Positions 34,990 through 46,900 of a DNA stretch of 64,000 nucleotides are shown here, one piece after another (within the stretch, counting starts at the first letter, position 1; the number at the start of each line of letters is the position of its first letter). The stretch is from Chlorokybus atmophyticus. Lineage: Eukaryota > Streptophyta > Chlorokybophyceae > Chlorokybales > Chlorokybaceae. The notes below the pieces were generated by a model. It was not told where the DNA came from. It was given only the letters and a program-made list of their open reading frames with translations, and did not search any database. A program made the translations under genes and the position numbers. The stretch lies in the NCBI GenBank assembly GCA_009103225.1, contig RHPI01002656.1:322096-386095 (forward strand). Direction: 5' to 3'.

Positions 34990-35615
34990 GGTGGTGGCCA
35001 CTAGCCTGCACCGGGTTGAACCCGGAGCAATGCACACGGCCGTAGTCGCGCTCTTAAATAGTTACGCCATGAGCCCGCTGCAGTGCATAGGCAATCCGCT
35101 GACTATATGACTACATGGGCACGAAACCTGACATATGAGTGGTATGCAATCCAAATACAGAACCACACGGCGCGCGCAGGCGGTGATGAGCTCGCGGAAA
35201 GACGCTCTCTCCATGTCTCTGCCGCCAGGGGATGAACTTGTCGCCTGACGCGTGGTCATTATGCTTCCGACTCTTGGCCAACTCAAACGCACGTGGTCTT
35301 CTCTTAAGCTAGGCGCTGCAGGTGACAATGGTGTCGACTGATAGTGGGCGGTCGTGGCCTGACTCGAAGGCCACATTTTACTGCAGTATTGTTGATGCGA
35401 AATTATTGTGCACAACCACAAAGTGCTTACAATATACGTCATGCTACTTTGCGTCATATGATGATATGTAATGTTTAACCATCGATCATAAATAGCATTT
35501 GTCGCACATATGGTACGATATTGCATTCTATAAATGCACATATTACAATGAGCAATAATTTGTGGCTTACACCTTACCAATATAGTTTTGATGATGTGGT
35601 AATATTGCTTGTCGC
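34990..35615. other. Intergenic stretch after the chromodomain element
   Basis: No supported gene. A short hairpin CCGGGTT/AACCCGG lies near 35010-35024. Confidence 0.5.
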
Positions 35616-35713
35616 GGCTGACGCTGTCATAGCGTCAGCCTTGACGATTGGGAAGATTGTTAACAATCTTCCCAATGAACGAGCACACTTTGCTCATGAC
35701 ATCGTTATGAGCA
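35616..35713. repeat. Cluster of three tight inverted repeats
   Basis: 35616-35625 / 35631-35640: 10-bp arms, 5-base loop. 35647-35676: perfect 30-bp palindrome with no loop. 35691-35697 / 35707-35713: 7-bp arms, 9-base loop. More short inverted repeats (GGGCC/GGCCC near 35887; GATGGCC/GGCCATC near 35930) follow. Confidence 0.9.
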
Positions 35714-36351
35714 ATTCAGCAAACCAAAGGGTTGTATGCCGTTATAACCTATTATGAGCTTGATTATAACAATAATGACTACATTGGTTGAAGAAATCTG
35801 AACATAATAACCATACATTATATATGAGTATGACTGTTGTATAGTACAACATGTGCCATATATTTCACAATATCACTTATGACCCTGGGCCATTGGCCCA
35901 TCAGTTATGGGCTTATCATAGTCTAGAGTGATGGCCACCACGGCCATCATCATGCAACGGGAACCCTTTCCCAAGGTTGCGTGCCCGCGGCACGGTGCGC
36001 GCGTCTTGATCATAGGCCCTTTTGCGGCGCGCACAGAGCTACGCGCTCCGCAGCCGCGCCCGGGCATCCCGCAGCAAGCAACTCTCCTCTAACAACGGCA
36101 GCCATCGCCAACCAGCAAGAGATCAACACTTTTCTCTCTGTGAGCGTCCTAATCAAGCACGCATACAAGACAGCTGCGGAAAAGCTGCCGTTGTCCACGT
36201 GGAACGCTAGGGTTTTAAGGGCGACGGCGGCGGGGCGGGCGGCGGCCGCGGCTGGGCAGGGGGCGTGGACGGGGCTTGCGGTTGGCTAGGGAGGGCGGGC
36301 GGGGTTGGGTGGCGAGACGAGGGCGGGTGGGTGGAGAAACGTGGGTGCGAG
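35714..36351. other. Upstream region of the F-box-like gene
   Basis: GC content climbs sharply after about 35980, giving a G-rich, CpG-rich stretch at 36220-36350 directly before the presumed start codon, as expected for a promoter/5' UTR. Frames here are composition artefacts. Confidence 0.4.
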
Positions 36352-38222
36352 ATGGTGAGGCGGAGCAAGCGTCGCAGCGATGAGGCCGTGGCTCCGCCGC
36401 AGGCCAAGCGGCGGAGGAGGTCGGAGCCGGCTCACGCTGCCACCACAAGCAGTAGCATGTCTGAGGCGGAAGGCGTGGCCGGCACAGCTGCCAACGGCGA
36501 GGCGGGCGCCGCGGCTCCGGAGTCGTGCACCGGTGCCCCCAGCAGCAGTTGCAGCCTCCGCAAGGAGGTGCGGCGGCGCCAGCTGCGCCCGAAATGTGCC
36601 CGCAGGTGAGCGTCTGCCGTTGTCCGTCCGGGCGTGCGATGGTCCCAGAATATTAATATATCATGTGCCATCAGCCTGCCTTGTTGCGGGCGATCTTGAG
36701 GCTTGCTCCACGCATAATCTACAATTTCCCGGCACTTGTGTAGCATGCAGCGGCCTGATCAGGGTCTGCTAGGTTGTTAACACAAGATATCGGACAAGTA
36801 GTGCGTTGTACGAATTATTGGTGTGACTGCCAGGATTTTTTCTGGGTCGCTGCTTACTTGGCCGCTAAGTCCTAGAAGTTGGGGCAGATCCCTTGACAAG
36901 CGTACATGGCGACTGCACAACCGATCAGAGTGCTGTCTTGTCGGCCTCGTGCGCCTGTGTTCTTCAGCGTCCATCCAAGCTCTGCGTCGTAAATTGACAA
37001 CTCTTTTGGAATTGGCTCTTGGTTGTTGATTCATGATACATCTTGCCCATGAAGATCCGCATGTGGTTGTGATTGGTATTGACAAAATTGGACAAGCTGA
37101 GAAGGCTCTTTACGCACATTTTTATATTTCCTTAGTCAATGATGTCTAGTCAACCACTGCATGTGCTTTGAGTTGGCAATTTATCCGTTGTGCAATAGTT
37201 GTGAACATGCTCATGATAGCGCCCGTCATCTTTCCTGACCTGGGACCTTTAGTGACCCATTTGCCTTGTTGGCTTGCAGGCAGTCAGCGCCAGATGAGCT
37301 GACATACCCACCATCCACACCTGCACTATGGCTTGACCTACCGGAAGGCCCTTTGCACCGCGTTTTTGAGCTGATGGCATCATCAGAAGATGGGCACATT
37401 CATGTAAGTGCGCTTTACAGCAGCCATTGGCACATGCGCTTTGATCTCCAGTGCAAAAATTGTCCCACCCATAACAAGGTTGGCACCGGCAGTTGTACAG
37501 CAGTTGTTTAGTGTGTACACTGACTGTTACTGCTGGCAGGTCATGCGTGCAGGCAGAGTTTGCAAAAACTGGCGGGTGGCCTCGCAAGCCATATTGTTGG
37601 GAGATACCGCAGCATCCAGACCTCATAGGCCACTGCCTATTGCCAAAGCATGCTCCGCCCCCACGACAGTATCAAATATGGCAAACATTGACATGGAAGG
37701 CACCGGTATGTACATAACCATGCGTGCACTTCTCGATGCAGCTTAGTTACATGTTTACTCACGGGTGACTGTGCAGGTGGTCTGTCTGAATCAGTGCAGG
37801 CCCCGTTGAAACCCGCAGATGCTGGCAACAGTGGTAGCCACAGCTTAAGCCAGGAAGAAGGGCCCAGTGTCAGTCATGGCAACGGCCCTGCACCAAGCAA
37901 TGGCAACAGACCCGCGCCCAGCCCCCACCGCCCACCTCCAACACGCAGCGAGAGCTTGACACCAGGCGAGCTGCGCAGAGGTGCCACGCGCGCCGGGTCG
38001 CAAAACAGCACCTACAGCTGCCCGCATCGGGGCCACAGACTCCGCCGCGGCCTACTTGCTTTGCAAGCTGGGGCCACAACAAATGCTAACCATGCAAGCC
38101 CCAGCTCCGTGGAGCCTGGCGCATCAGTTTCAACCCCTACAGCAGCAAGGCAGCAAGTGCAGAATGTCGCCAGCAGCAGCAATAATGTTTTGAGGCGCCT
38201 GCTGTCGCGTCTCAGGTCTTGA
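36352..38222 (+). CDS. F-box-like protein with nuclear-localisation-type N terminus
   Basis: Four exons: 36352-36605, 37280-37403, 37540-37705, 37777-38222; 329 residues, phases consistent. The N terminus is strongly basic (MVRRSKRRSDE, then AKRRRRSE), a likely bipartite nuclear signal, followed by an Ala/Gly/Ser-rich linker. Exons 2-3 encode an F-box-like segment, LWLDLPEGPLHRVFELMASS then VCKNWRVASQ. This fits the L-P-x-x-x-x-x-x-I-F-x-x-L ... V-C-x-x-W pattern of F-boxes, which bind SKP1 in SCF ubiquitin ligases. The rest is Pro/Ser/Asn-rich without a recognised substrate-binding repeat, ending in a basic RRLLSRLRS. Gene structure is well supported; the F-box call is moderate. Confidence 0.68.
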
Positions 38223-39412
38223 TAACTGCCCTGATCCGCGTCATCTCTCTGCACGGTAGGCGCTATTGCACCAGTAACAGAGATTGCATGCAGTTGGGTA
38301 GGTTGTGTACCGGCAACGCTACCTGTACAGGAATAGTGCTTTACCAGTCTAGTAGGCCTTCAACTTAAGAACAGACTGTGGTGAGTGACTGAGCTGTGGG
38401 GGCTATGCTGCAACCCTATGTCCCATGTTGGAATGTGTATGGAGTGGTCCGAGTAGGCATGGAAATGGTAGGGAGGTCGCTGTACTAAGCTTTGTAGGCA
38501 TTTGGTAGGGAGACAGACTGGTTTAGACACTGGCGTGACTCGCAAAATCATGTAAACTTGTTGCATATGGCAACTGGTAGTTGCCAAGCACAAGCCATCA
38601 TGCTGCAGGCAGGCTTCACGCCAACACCGCATGTTGCTGTACATTGTATGTGATGGCATTCAGTTAGTGTTGCGTGCTATGTCAGCAGCACAATATACTC
38701 GACACCAGCCATTATTGTGGAGTAAGCTAACGTGATGAAATGAATATATACTACCATTCTCTCAAGGCCCCCCTCAAAACAACCCCCCTTTGTATTGAGG
38801 GGGGAGTAGAGCAGCACAGCACGTTGCACACATATTCTAGCATACCATCCTTTGTACATGTCTATGTACAGACACCTATGTATAGACACAAAAATTCCTA
38901 AGTTGTGGCATTGTACAGGATACGCTCGAGGCAATTGTGTTTGTACCTGCGGGTAGTTAGCCAATAGTGTTGCTAGGCTTTTAGTACAACTACTACTCTA
39001 GCCAGTTTCAAAACACAAAAACAAACAAACCGAAGCACAGGTAATGTGCAGACACCTATTCTACAACTATTGGCAGCCTATCCTGTACAAGAAGCCAAAG
39101 AAGCCAAAGTGTACACGAGGCGCAGTGCTCAATTGGTGCACGCGCTACTCATCCTGCAGTGTGGTCGCCCCTATACCACACATCGTGGTCCTCACAACCA
39201 CACAAGTTAGCTGCAGCGCAGTACACGTAGGGAACTTCACAAAGTTTAGCATGTACAGACCCATTGCAGCACTAATTCGTCAAAGCTGTTGCCTCTGCGC
39301 ACTACCCTAAGCGACATAGCAGCAAATAAGAGCTACGTCAATGCAGCCATTGCTGCACCACAACTACACGAGGACAAACTACAACATCATACTGAGAACC
39401 CACCCAACACAA
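38223..39412. other. Intergenic region between two convergent genes
   Basis: Contains the 3' ends of the F-box-like gene (+) and kish (-). A 10-bp inverted repeat (38768-38777 / 38795-38804, CCCCCCTCAA/TTGAGGGGGG) lies between them. No other gene seen. Confidence 0.5.
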
Positions 39413-40134
39413 TCAATACACCAACAATGTCAACGCCATAGCTATACAAGAGAGCGAAACCCACGGGCTCAAGCGCTCACCTGCAACAACAACAAGATAG
39501 GCAGTCAGTGCAAGCGAGTAGCGGCACCAAGCAACTGTGACAAGGCAGGCAACAGCAAGGGGAATGCAACTCCCTTGCAATTGCAACACATGAAGCTCAA
39601 GTGTGCAAGGCGCATAAGCGCATGTGCGCATGCGCAGACCTGCATGTATGCGTGCAGAGACATGCATAAGCACACACACGCGTACCAATCCTGGCAGCCT
39701 TCCAGAAGAGGCCTCGGAAGCCTGTGCGCTGGAGGAAGAGGCGCGGGACCTTGGCCTTGAAGTAGGTGCACGTGCAGATGGTCAGCAGCACCACCATGAG
39801 AAAGGCCTGGAAATTGAACAGGGCCGACTGCGCACAGCACGTACGCCGCATGAGTTGTTAACGAAAGTAGGCAACGTGCATGCAGCCGTTTACACTTTAC
39901 ACGAGGAGGCATCGCGTGTGTCTTGACATGCACACACTCCATAAATGGGATCAGCACGAACTTGACTGGTTGTGTTTGCTTATCAACAACACAAAGTACA
40001 GTACGAACCCGTTGTACAAGTAGGCGAATACAAGCATGCAATCAAGCGCTCGCAGGTTAACAATGAATCTCAGTCTCCAACGTTGCCAATGATAATTCTA
40101 CTGCCGTAGACTGTGGCTGTGTCACACGTACCAT
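39413..40134 (-). CDS. Kish/TMEM167 family small secretory-pathway membrane protein
   Basis: Minus-strand exons 40134-40132 (ATG only), 39827-39686 and 39480-39413; 70 residues against about 72 in the family. The middle exon reads SALFNFQAFLMVVLLTICTC, one membrane helix, then RGLFWKAARI. The last exon reads GERLSPWVSLSCIAMALTLL, the second helix, and ends VY-stop. This matches kish proteins end to end. Kish proteins are Golgi/ER membrane proteins required for constitutive secretion. The one-codon first exon is inferred: ATG at 40132-40134 is followed on the minus strand by a good donor (GTACGTG). A second ATG with GTACGCG at 40181-40183 is an alternative. Confidence 0.9.
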
Positions 40135-40994
40135 CCAGCTAGTTTCAAGCAACGCATATGAGTGCTATCATGACGCGTACCATGTTGACAGCAGCAGCGT
40201 TGGGCCCAGCGTCTCACAGCCTCTCACAGCCTAACGGCGTCACCACGCTGGACGGCACGGGGGAAACCAGACGTACCAGGCCCATCGGCACATCTATCAG
40301 CGTGATGATGTGTGCCACACTAACAGCGCATACCCAGCGCACGTCGTGTAACCACTTGCCAGCGCCACCGTTGTGACGAACGCCGCCAACGCTTGCGCAG
40401 CAAGTTGCGCTTCTGCATGTGTGCAACAACACTGCCGCCCAAACCCTAATCTGCCTGATATACGGAGTGCTGGTAGATATCAGGATGAGTCGGCATTTAT
40501 CGAGACGTCACGTGAGTCACCACTAAATGTGCTGATGCTGAAAATAGCTCGCGGGTACTCCGCCCTGCCAGGCAGGTAGCCAGGAGGATCTGTGTACTCT
40601 GTGGGAAAGAGAGCGTGCCGTTCCCGTTAGAATGCCTGATGCACGGCGTAGTGGATGGGTTAAACAACAATCTAACCCTAATTAGGGTTCTGGGTGTGGG
40701 TGTGGGTGTGTACCTTTACATCCAGCTTCATCAGTGGTTCAATGCTCCTCACCTTTGATGGTCACAAGTCACACAGAAATTGTTTCAACTCATATAGCTG
40801 ATATACCCTGTAACCACATTACTGTAATACCAGAACATAGCCAAGCACACACTGACTCGACAATAGGCCAGCGCTCGTGACTTGCAAGCACACACAATGC
40901 CGCCGTATATAGTTGAAACACCACCCTTTATTCCCTGTGACCAAGTAGTTCATACACAAACATAATCAACCCTGCACACATACTTACACAACTG
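40135..40994. other. Divergent intergenic region between kish and the PLAT gene
   Basis: Presumably holds the promoters of both genes. Contains a telomere-like palindrome AACCCTAATTAGGGTT at about 40674-40689 followed by a GGGTGT run. Confidence 0.45.
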
Positions 40995-43900
40995 ATGGGA
41001 ACTCCCAGGGCACGCTCTGGCGTGCCATCTACCACTGCAACAACCCACAACAGCTACAACAACAACAACCCCACCAGCTACAACCCTTCCGCTCCTCTCC
41101 CGGCCCACTCCACGACTGCAAGCCACAGGTCCTGGGCCGGGGTGCGAACCCCGCGCGGGGTGAACGACGAAGGGGATGAGACGGGGCTTGTGCTGGCTTC
41201 GAGTATGATGACGGGGAGGTCGGGAGCCGGGGATAGCATGGCGATGACGGGGGAGATGTGGAGAGACGCTGTCGAAGGAGAGGAACCGGTGAGTGGATGA
41301 GGGGGGCGTTGACAAAGAAGATGTTGTTATTGTGGTCGTCGTCGTCGTCGTCGTTGTCGTTGCCGATGTTCATGTTGATGTCGATGTTGATATTGTTATA
41401 CTGTGGCTGTCCGCGGCACCGCTACTGAAAGCGCACGCACACACGCACACGCACACGCACGCGCGCGCGGATACCAACCAACTGTCATTGTCATTGTCGT
41501 TGTTGTTGCTGCAGTTGCTGTGGTGGTGGTAGTGCTGCTGTCGTCGTCGCTACAGCAGCCACAATACACAAGAGCAACAGCAGGCGTAAACAACAACAAC
41601 AGCACAGCACGACGCGTTGTGCTGTCGATGTTGCTGCTTTTTTCGTCATTGGCGTTGTCGTTGCAACTGTTGCAAAAGGTGCTGTTGTGGTATCCCGTGA
41701 CATTGCCATGTTGGGATCTACGGCTGTCAACATAGTCGCTGTTGTTGTTCATGGTCGGGCGCCACTGCTGTTACAATTGGTGGCACTTGTTGATACCATC
41801 TCTCGTTTCACACCACAACATCAACAAAATCAACAAGACGTACAATCCCAACACTTCTCCCTCTGGCCTTGCAGGAGATGTCTGGCTGGTTGCTGAAGCA
41901 AGTCTCCGGCAGCAGCGGCCGCAAACACAACTCCACTCTACCAGTCACCACCGCGCGCCGATGGAAGCGCTACTGGTTCTACCTACAGGCCGACCGCCTC
42001 TGCTACAGCCCCGCACCTCCCGAACGTAAGAGCAACACCACAACACACAAATGAACAACAGTCCACTCACAAGCACACATGTACACACGTAAACAAACAT
42101 CAAAGCAATTCAGGCAGGTACACGCACACGCATGCACCCACACATACACCAAACCTTTACCCAACCACTCAGTGGCGGGAACAACTTCCTCCGAGCTTCA
42201 TTCCAGCGCTCCCCTCCTATCCTCCCTCCTATCCTCCTCCCCTCCTCCCTCCATCAAATACCTCCCCTTAGACCGCATCCCCGTCCGCCCCATGCCCCGC
42301 GGCTACCGCGCCGACGCCGCCATCACCCACTTACCCCCCCACACCTCTCCCTTACCCCTTAACTCCAAGCTCTCCTCCTGCTGCATCAGTCTCACTGTCG
42401 GGGGAAGGACCCACTACTTGGTCGCTCCCAGTGAGGGAGAGGCGAGGGAGTGGTGTTTGGCTCTTAGGAGGGCGTGGATGAGATACGTGTTGGTGGGGGA
42501 GAGGAGACAAACTGATAGTCATGCTGGGGGGATGGTGGTGGAGGCGTATAGGGTGGAGTTGGAAGGGGTGAAGGAGAGGTTGAAGGAGGTGGAAGGGGAG
42601 CTAAGGGAGAGGGACGCGAAGGAGTGGAGCGCGTGGCTGGAGGTGAGGGAGAGCGAGGTGGTGGAGAATAGGGTGGGGAGATATAGGTGGGTGTGCGAGT
42701 GGGTGTGTGTGTGGATGTGCGTGTGGATGTGGGTGTGAATGTGTGTGTGGGGGTACTTACTCATGCGTGCTTAGGGTTGAGGTGTATACCGGCGATGTCA
42801 AGGGCGCCAGCACAGACGCAGCAGTGTATATACAGATCTTTGGCAAGGCGCACACCACCACCACCAACAGCAGCAGCAACAGCTTCACAACCCAGACAGA
42901 CAAAATCTACCTCGCCAAGTGAGTGTGTGCTCCATATGTGGACTCACATTGCCACATATCGTTAGGCAGCCCAACCACATACACACTCTGTCCACAGGAG
43001 CGACCCAACCACGACTACCAACCAGCCTCACCCTTTCCAGCGCGGTCGCGTGGACTCGTTCGACTTCATCGCGCGCGACGTCGGGCCAGAGATAGCCATG
43101 CTCGTTGTTGGGTTGGAGGTGAGGGACAAACCCACATCCACATCACCACCGCAGTGGTACCTCGCCATGGTGAAGGTGTGGAGAGAAGGAGGAGGAGAAG
43201 AGGGAATAGTGTTCCCGTGCAACGGGTGGGTTGGAGGGAGCCAAAGTCAGATCAAAGAGTTGTGGCCTGCGATCGGGGTTGCGAGTGTGGATACCAGCGT
43301 GACGTACACGTTGATTTTCCACACGAGCGATGTGCGTGGTGCAGGCACGGACGCCAACGTGAGCGTCATGTTGGTGGGCTCACTTGACCAATCTAGTAAA
43401 ACCACTTTACCCACCGGGCCGGAGTCCTTCGAGCGTGGCCGCGCAGACACCTTCCCCGTGCGATGCCGCGCGGATCTCGGGGAGATCTCAGTGCTACATG
43501 TGTCGCACGATAATGCGGGCGCGGAACCCGCGTGGCACCTCGACTACGTGGAGGTGGTAAGGGAAGGTGGACACGCCATCGGCAACAACAACAACAACAA
43601 CAAGTGGTATTTTGTTTGTGGGGAGTGGTTGCGTGACAAGGATGGGTTGGACAAAGCCCTCAGGGCTTCAAGGGTTCATCCGAGGTCTATTCGGACGGCG
43701 TACGTGATGGTGTTTCATACGAGTGATGAAAGGGGTGCGGGGACGGACGCCAACGTGTACGTCACGCTTGTTGGGGAGCGCGGAGCGGCGCCGGAGACTA
43801 AGTTGGCGGCTCTTAAGGAGGCCTTTGAGCGCGGAAAAGCTGACAAGGTGAGTGTGTGTGCATGCGCGCGCGCGTGTGTGTATGTGCGCACTTGTGTGTG

Positions 43901-46900
43901 GGTGTGCACAGGCAATCATGTGTGTTTATGTGTATGTGCGCACGTGTGCGCTTGCGTGTGTGTTGTGAAGACAACAAAGATGACTGATACGCAACCACTT
44001 GTGCAGTTCCGCTTGGAACTGGACAATGTTGGCCCGCTCAAGTGTCTGAGAATCAGGCAGGATGGCGCCGGTGTCGGCTCCGACTGGCACCTGGACCACG
44101 TACAAGTCAGTCACATGAACACCATTTTCACAAGATAGAACCCAACATGTGCATCTGTTTTGAGTGTCTTGCTGCAACAGGTCACATGCCAAGCAGACCA
44201 GCGCACGACGTTCTTCCCATGCCGAGCATGGATCAAGACCAACATCCCCACAGACCTCGCACCCTCCCTTACTGACCCCGCTACCACCCGCATCCCCTAC
44301 ACAATAAAGGTAATGACCACATGCTTGCTTGATTGCTCATGTTGTGCCGCAGCAGGGTGAGTCCCAACAATATATGTCTAGGTGGTCACGGGTGATGCGC
44401 GTGGGGCCGGCACGGACGCCGGCGTGTACTTGCGTCTCTTCGGCACGCGCGGTGACTCGGATGAGTTAAAGTTGGAAGCCAACAAGGACTCCTTCGAGCG
44501 TGGCCGCACGGACACCTTCCCTATCATTCTACCTTTAGACCTCGGTGACCTTACTCGTGCGGTCGTGCGACATGACAACGTTGGGACGGCACCCGCGTGG
44601 CTCCTCGACCATGTTGTTGTGACACATACTCAAACCAACAAGTCATGGACCTTCCCGTGCGGAATGTGGCTCGATGAAGGCTCGGGTGATAAGCTAATTT
44701 GTCGGGAGTTGATTACGGGTGGCACTCCACCCAAGCCACATGAGTACAAACTCACTGTACGCACGAGTGACGTGCGGGGAGCCGGCACGGACGCCAATGT
44801 ATTCATCACAATCTTCGGGTCCCGCTTCGGGTCGCATCGATTCGACCTCAAAGCGAGTAAGAGCGCTTTCGAGCGCGGGGCCGAGGACGTGTTCTTCGTC
44901 AAAGGTCCCGACGTTGGGGAGGTCATAGAGAGGATTAGTGTTGGACACGACGGGTCGGGTGTTGGACCCAGTTGGCACTTGGCCGAGGTGGAGGTGCGGG
45001 ACCTTACTCGTAATACAATGTGGACATTTCCATGTGGGAGGTGGCTTGGTAGTAATGAGGGTGATGGGCTAACGGAGCTTACGCTCTTTCCCGCGGGAAC
45101 GCCCGGCGCGTTGAGTAAGGCGAAGTACAGAGTGACGGTGTATACGAGTGATGTACGCGGGGCTGGCACCGATGCGCGCGTGTTTGTACGGATATTTGGG
45201 ACGAAGGGACAGACTGCTGACCTGCGACTCGAGTCCAAATCCAAGTGAGTGTATGTACTTCGTGTGCTCTACTACTGCTCCGTTGCTGGCATGGAGACAG
45301 TGTCGTACTTGTGTGTGTATGTGCTGACATTGGCCAACACATACAGGGACACCTTTGAGAGGGGTCAGAAGGATGAGTTCACCATTGAAACGCAGGCAAG
45401 GGGCCTCTCTAGTTTCCAACATCGGCACATTTACACGTCAACAAACCTTACACACCTTACCCACCATGCGTACGTGTCATGCAGGACCTGGGTGACCTAT
45501 CTCGCCTCCGCGTTGGCCACGACAACTCCGGTGTCGGCTCCGCCTGGCACCTCGCTCGCGTCGAAGTGGAGCGCCTCGGCGCTGCTGACTCCAAGTCCAA
45601 GAGGTGGGGTTTCGCGGTGCACGAATGGATCGACGCCGAGTGCTGCCCCGGAGGCGTGCCCGCGCGGGAGGTTGCCGTGGAGACGGAAGAGAAGGGGATG
45701 AAGAGGTATAAGATCACGGTGTATACGAGCGACGTGCGGGGGGCGGGCACGGATGCCAATGTGTTCGTACAGGTGAGTGTGCTGAAGGGGGGTGGGCCTT
45801 GAGATTGGCCCCATTGCAGTTGCAGTGATGACATCTTGCTGCTATAGCCAACGTGTTGTGACACTTGTGAATGATGATGTTGGCCTTTGGGCGTAGATGT
45901 TTGGAAGTAAGGGCTCTACTCCCAGCGCTCCTCTCCCATCCAACAAGTCCTCATTCGAGCGCAACAGCGCCGACACCTTCTTCCTCACTCTCCCCGACAT
46001 CGGCACCCTCACCAAGGTCAGTCCCCCCCCCCCTCCCCACCCACACACCCACCCACACTCACCACCCACACCCACACCCACACCCACACCCACACCCACA
46101 CCCACACCCACACAACAACCTTCCCAGCTCCGTATCGGCCACGACAACAAGGGCTTAGGTCCCGGTTGGCACCTCTCGCACGTGGAGGTGGACACAACAA
46201 CATCGGAGGGTGGAAAGGTGTACTACTTCCCGTGCGAGCAGTGGTTGGACAAGGACGAGGGTGATAACATGATTGTGAGGGAGTTGATGCCGGTTGATAA
46301 GGAAGGGCAGGGAGGTGGTGGGGGGAAGTGCAAGTATAAGGTCACGGTGCGGACCAGCGATGTGAAGCATGCGGGGACGGATGCGAATGTCACGGTCGTG
46401 GTGTTTGGGGAGAAGGGGGATACTGGGCCCCGAGCACTGGACTCATCAAGGTATGTTGGGTGTACGACTTGTACTCTGCAAGGCTTTAATTAGAAGTGCT
46501 GAAGTTGTTTCTGTTGTGTTGGATCAGGAATGACTTCGAGCGGGGGGCGACGGACGTGTTCACGTTTGACGCGAAGGACGTGGGCCCCATCATTAAGGTG
46601 AGTGTGGATGGACTTTGCTGCAAGCCCGCTGTTGTTGTTGTTGTTCCTGCTGTTGGCATGCATGCTTTTGGCACGCGCAACAACATAATCATTGCTCTTG
46701 CAACGCCAGATCCGTATCGGCCACGACAACCGGGGCGTCGGCGCCGGCTGGCACCTGCAAGACGTTGAGGTGGAAGCCATTACTTCAATATCAACGCATC
46801 AACTACTGTGTTGTGACGGACACACACACACACACACACACGCAAGCCCCCCCTCTCAGGTGTCCAACTTGACTATGGGCATGTCGGCCTTCTTCCCCTG

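Noticed and set aside
40950-41750. Overlapping Val-, Ala- and Asn-rich frames
   Set aside because: Only the PH-PLAT first exon (40995-41288) is supported; the rest is trinucleotide-repeat sequence in its first intron.
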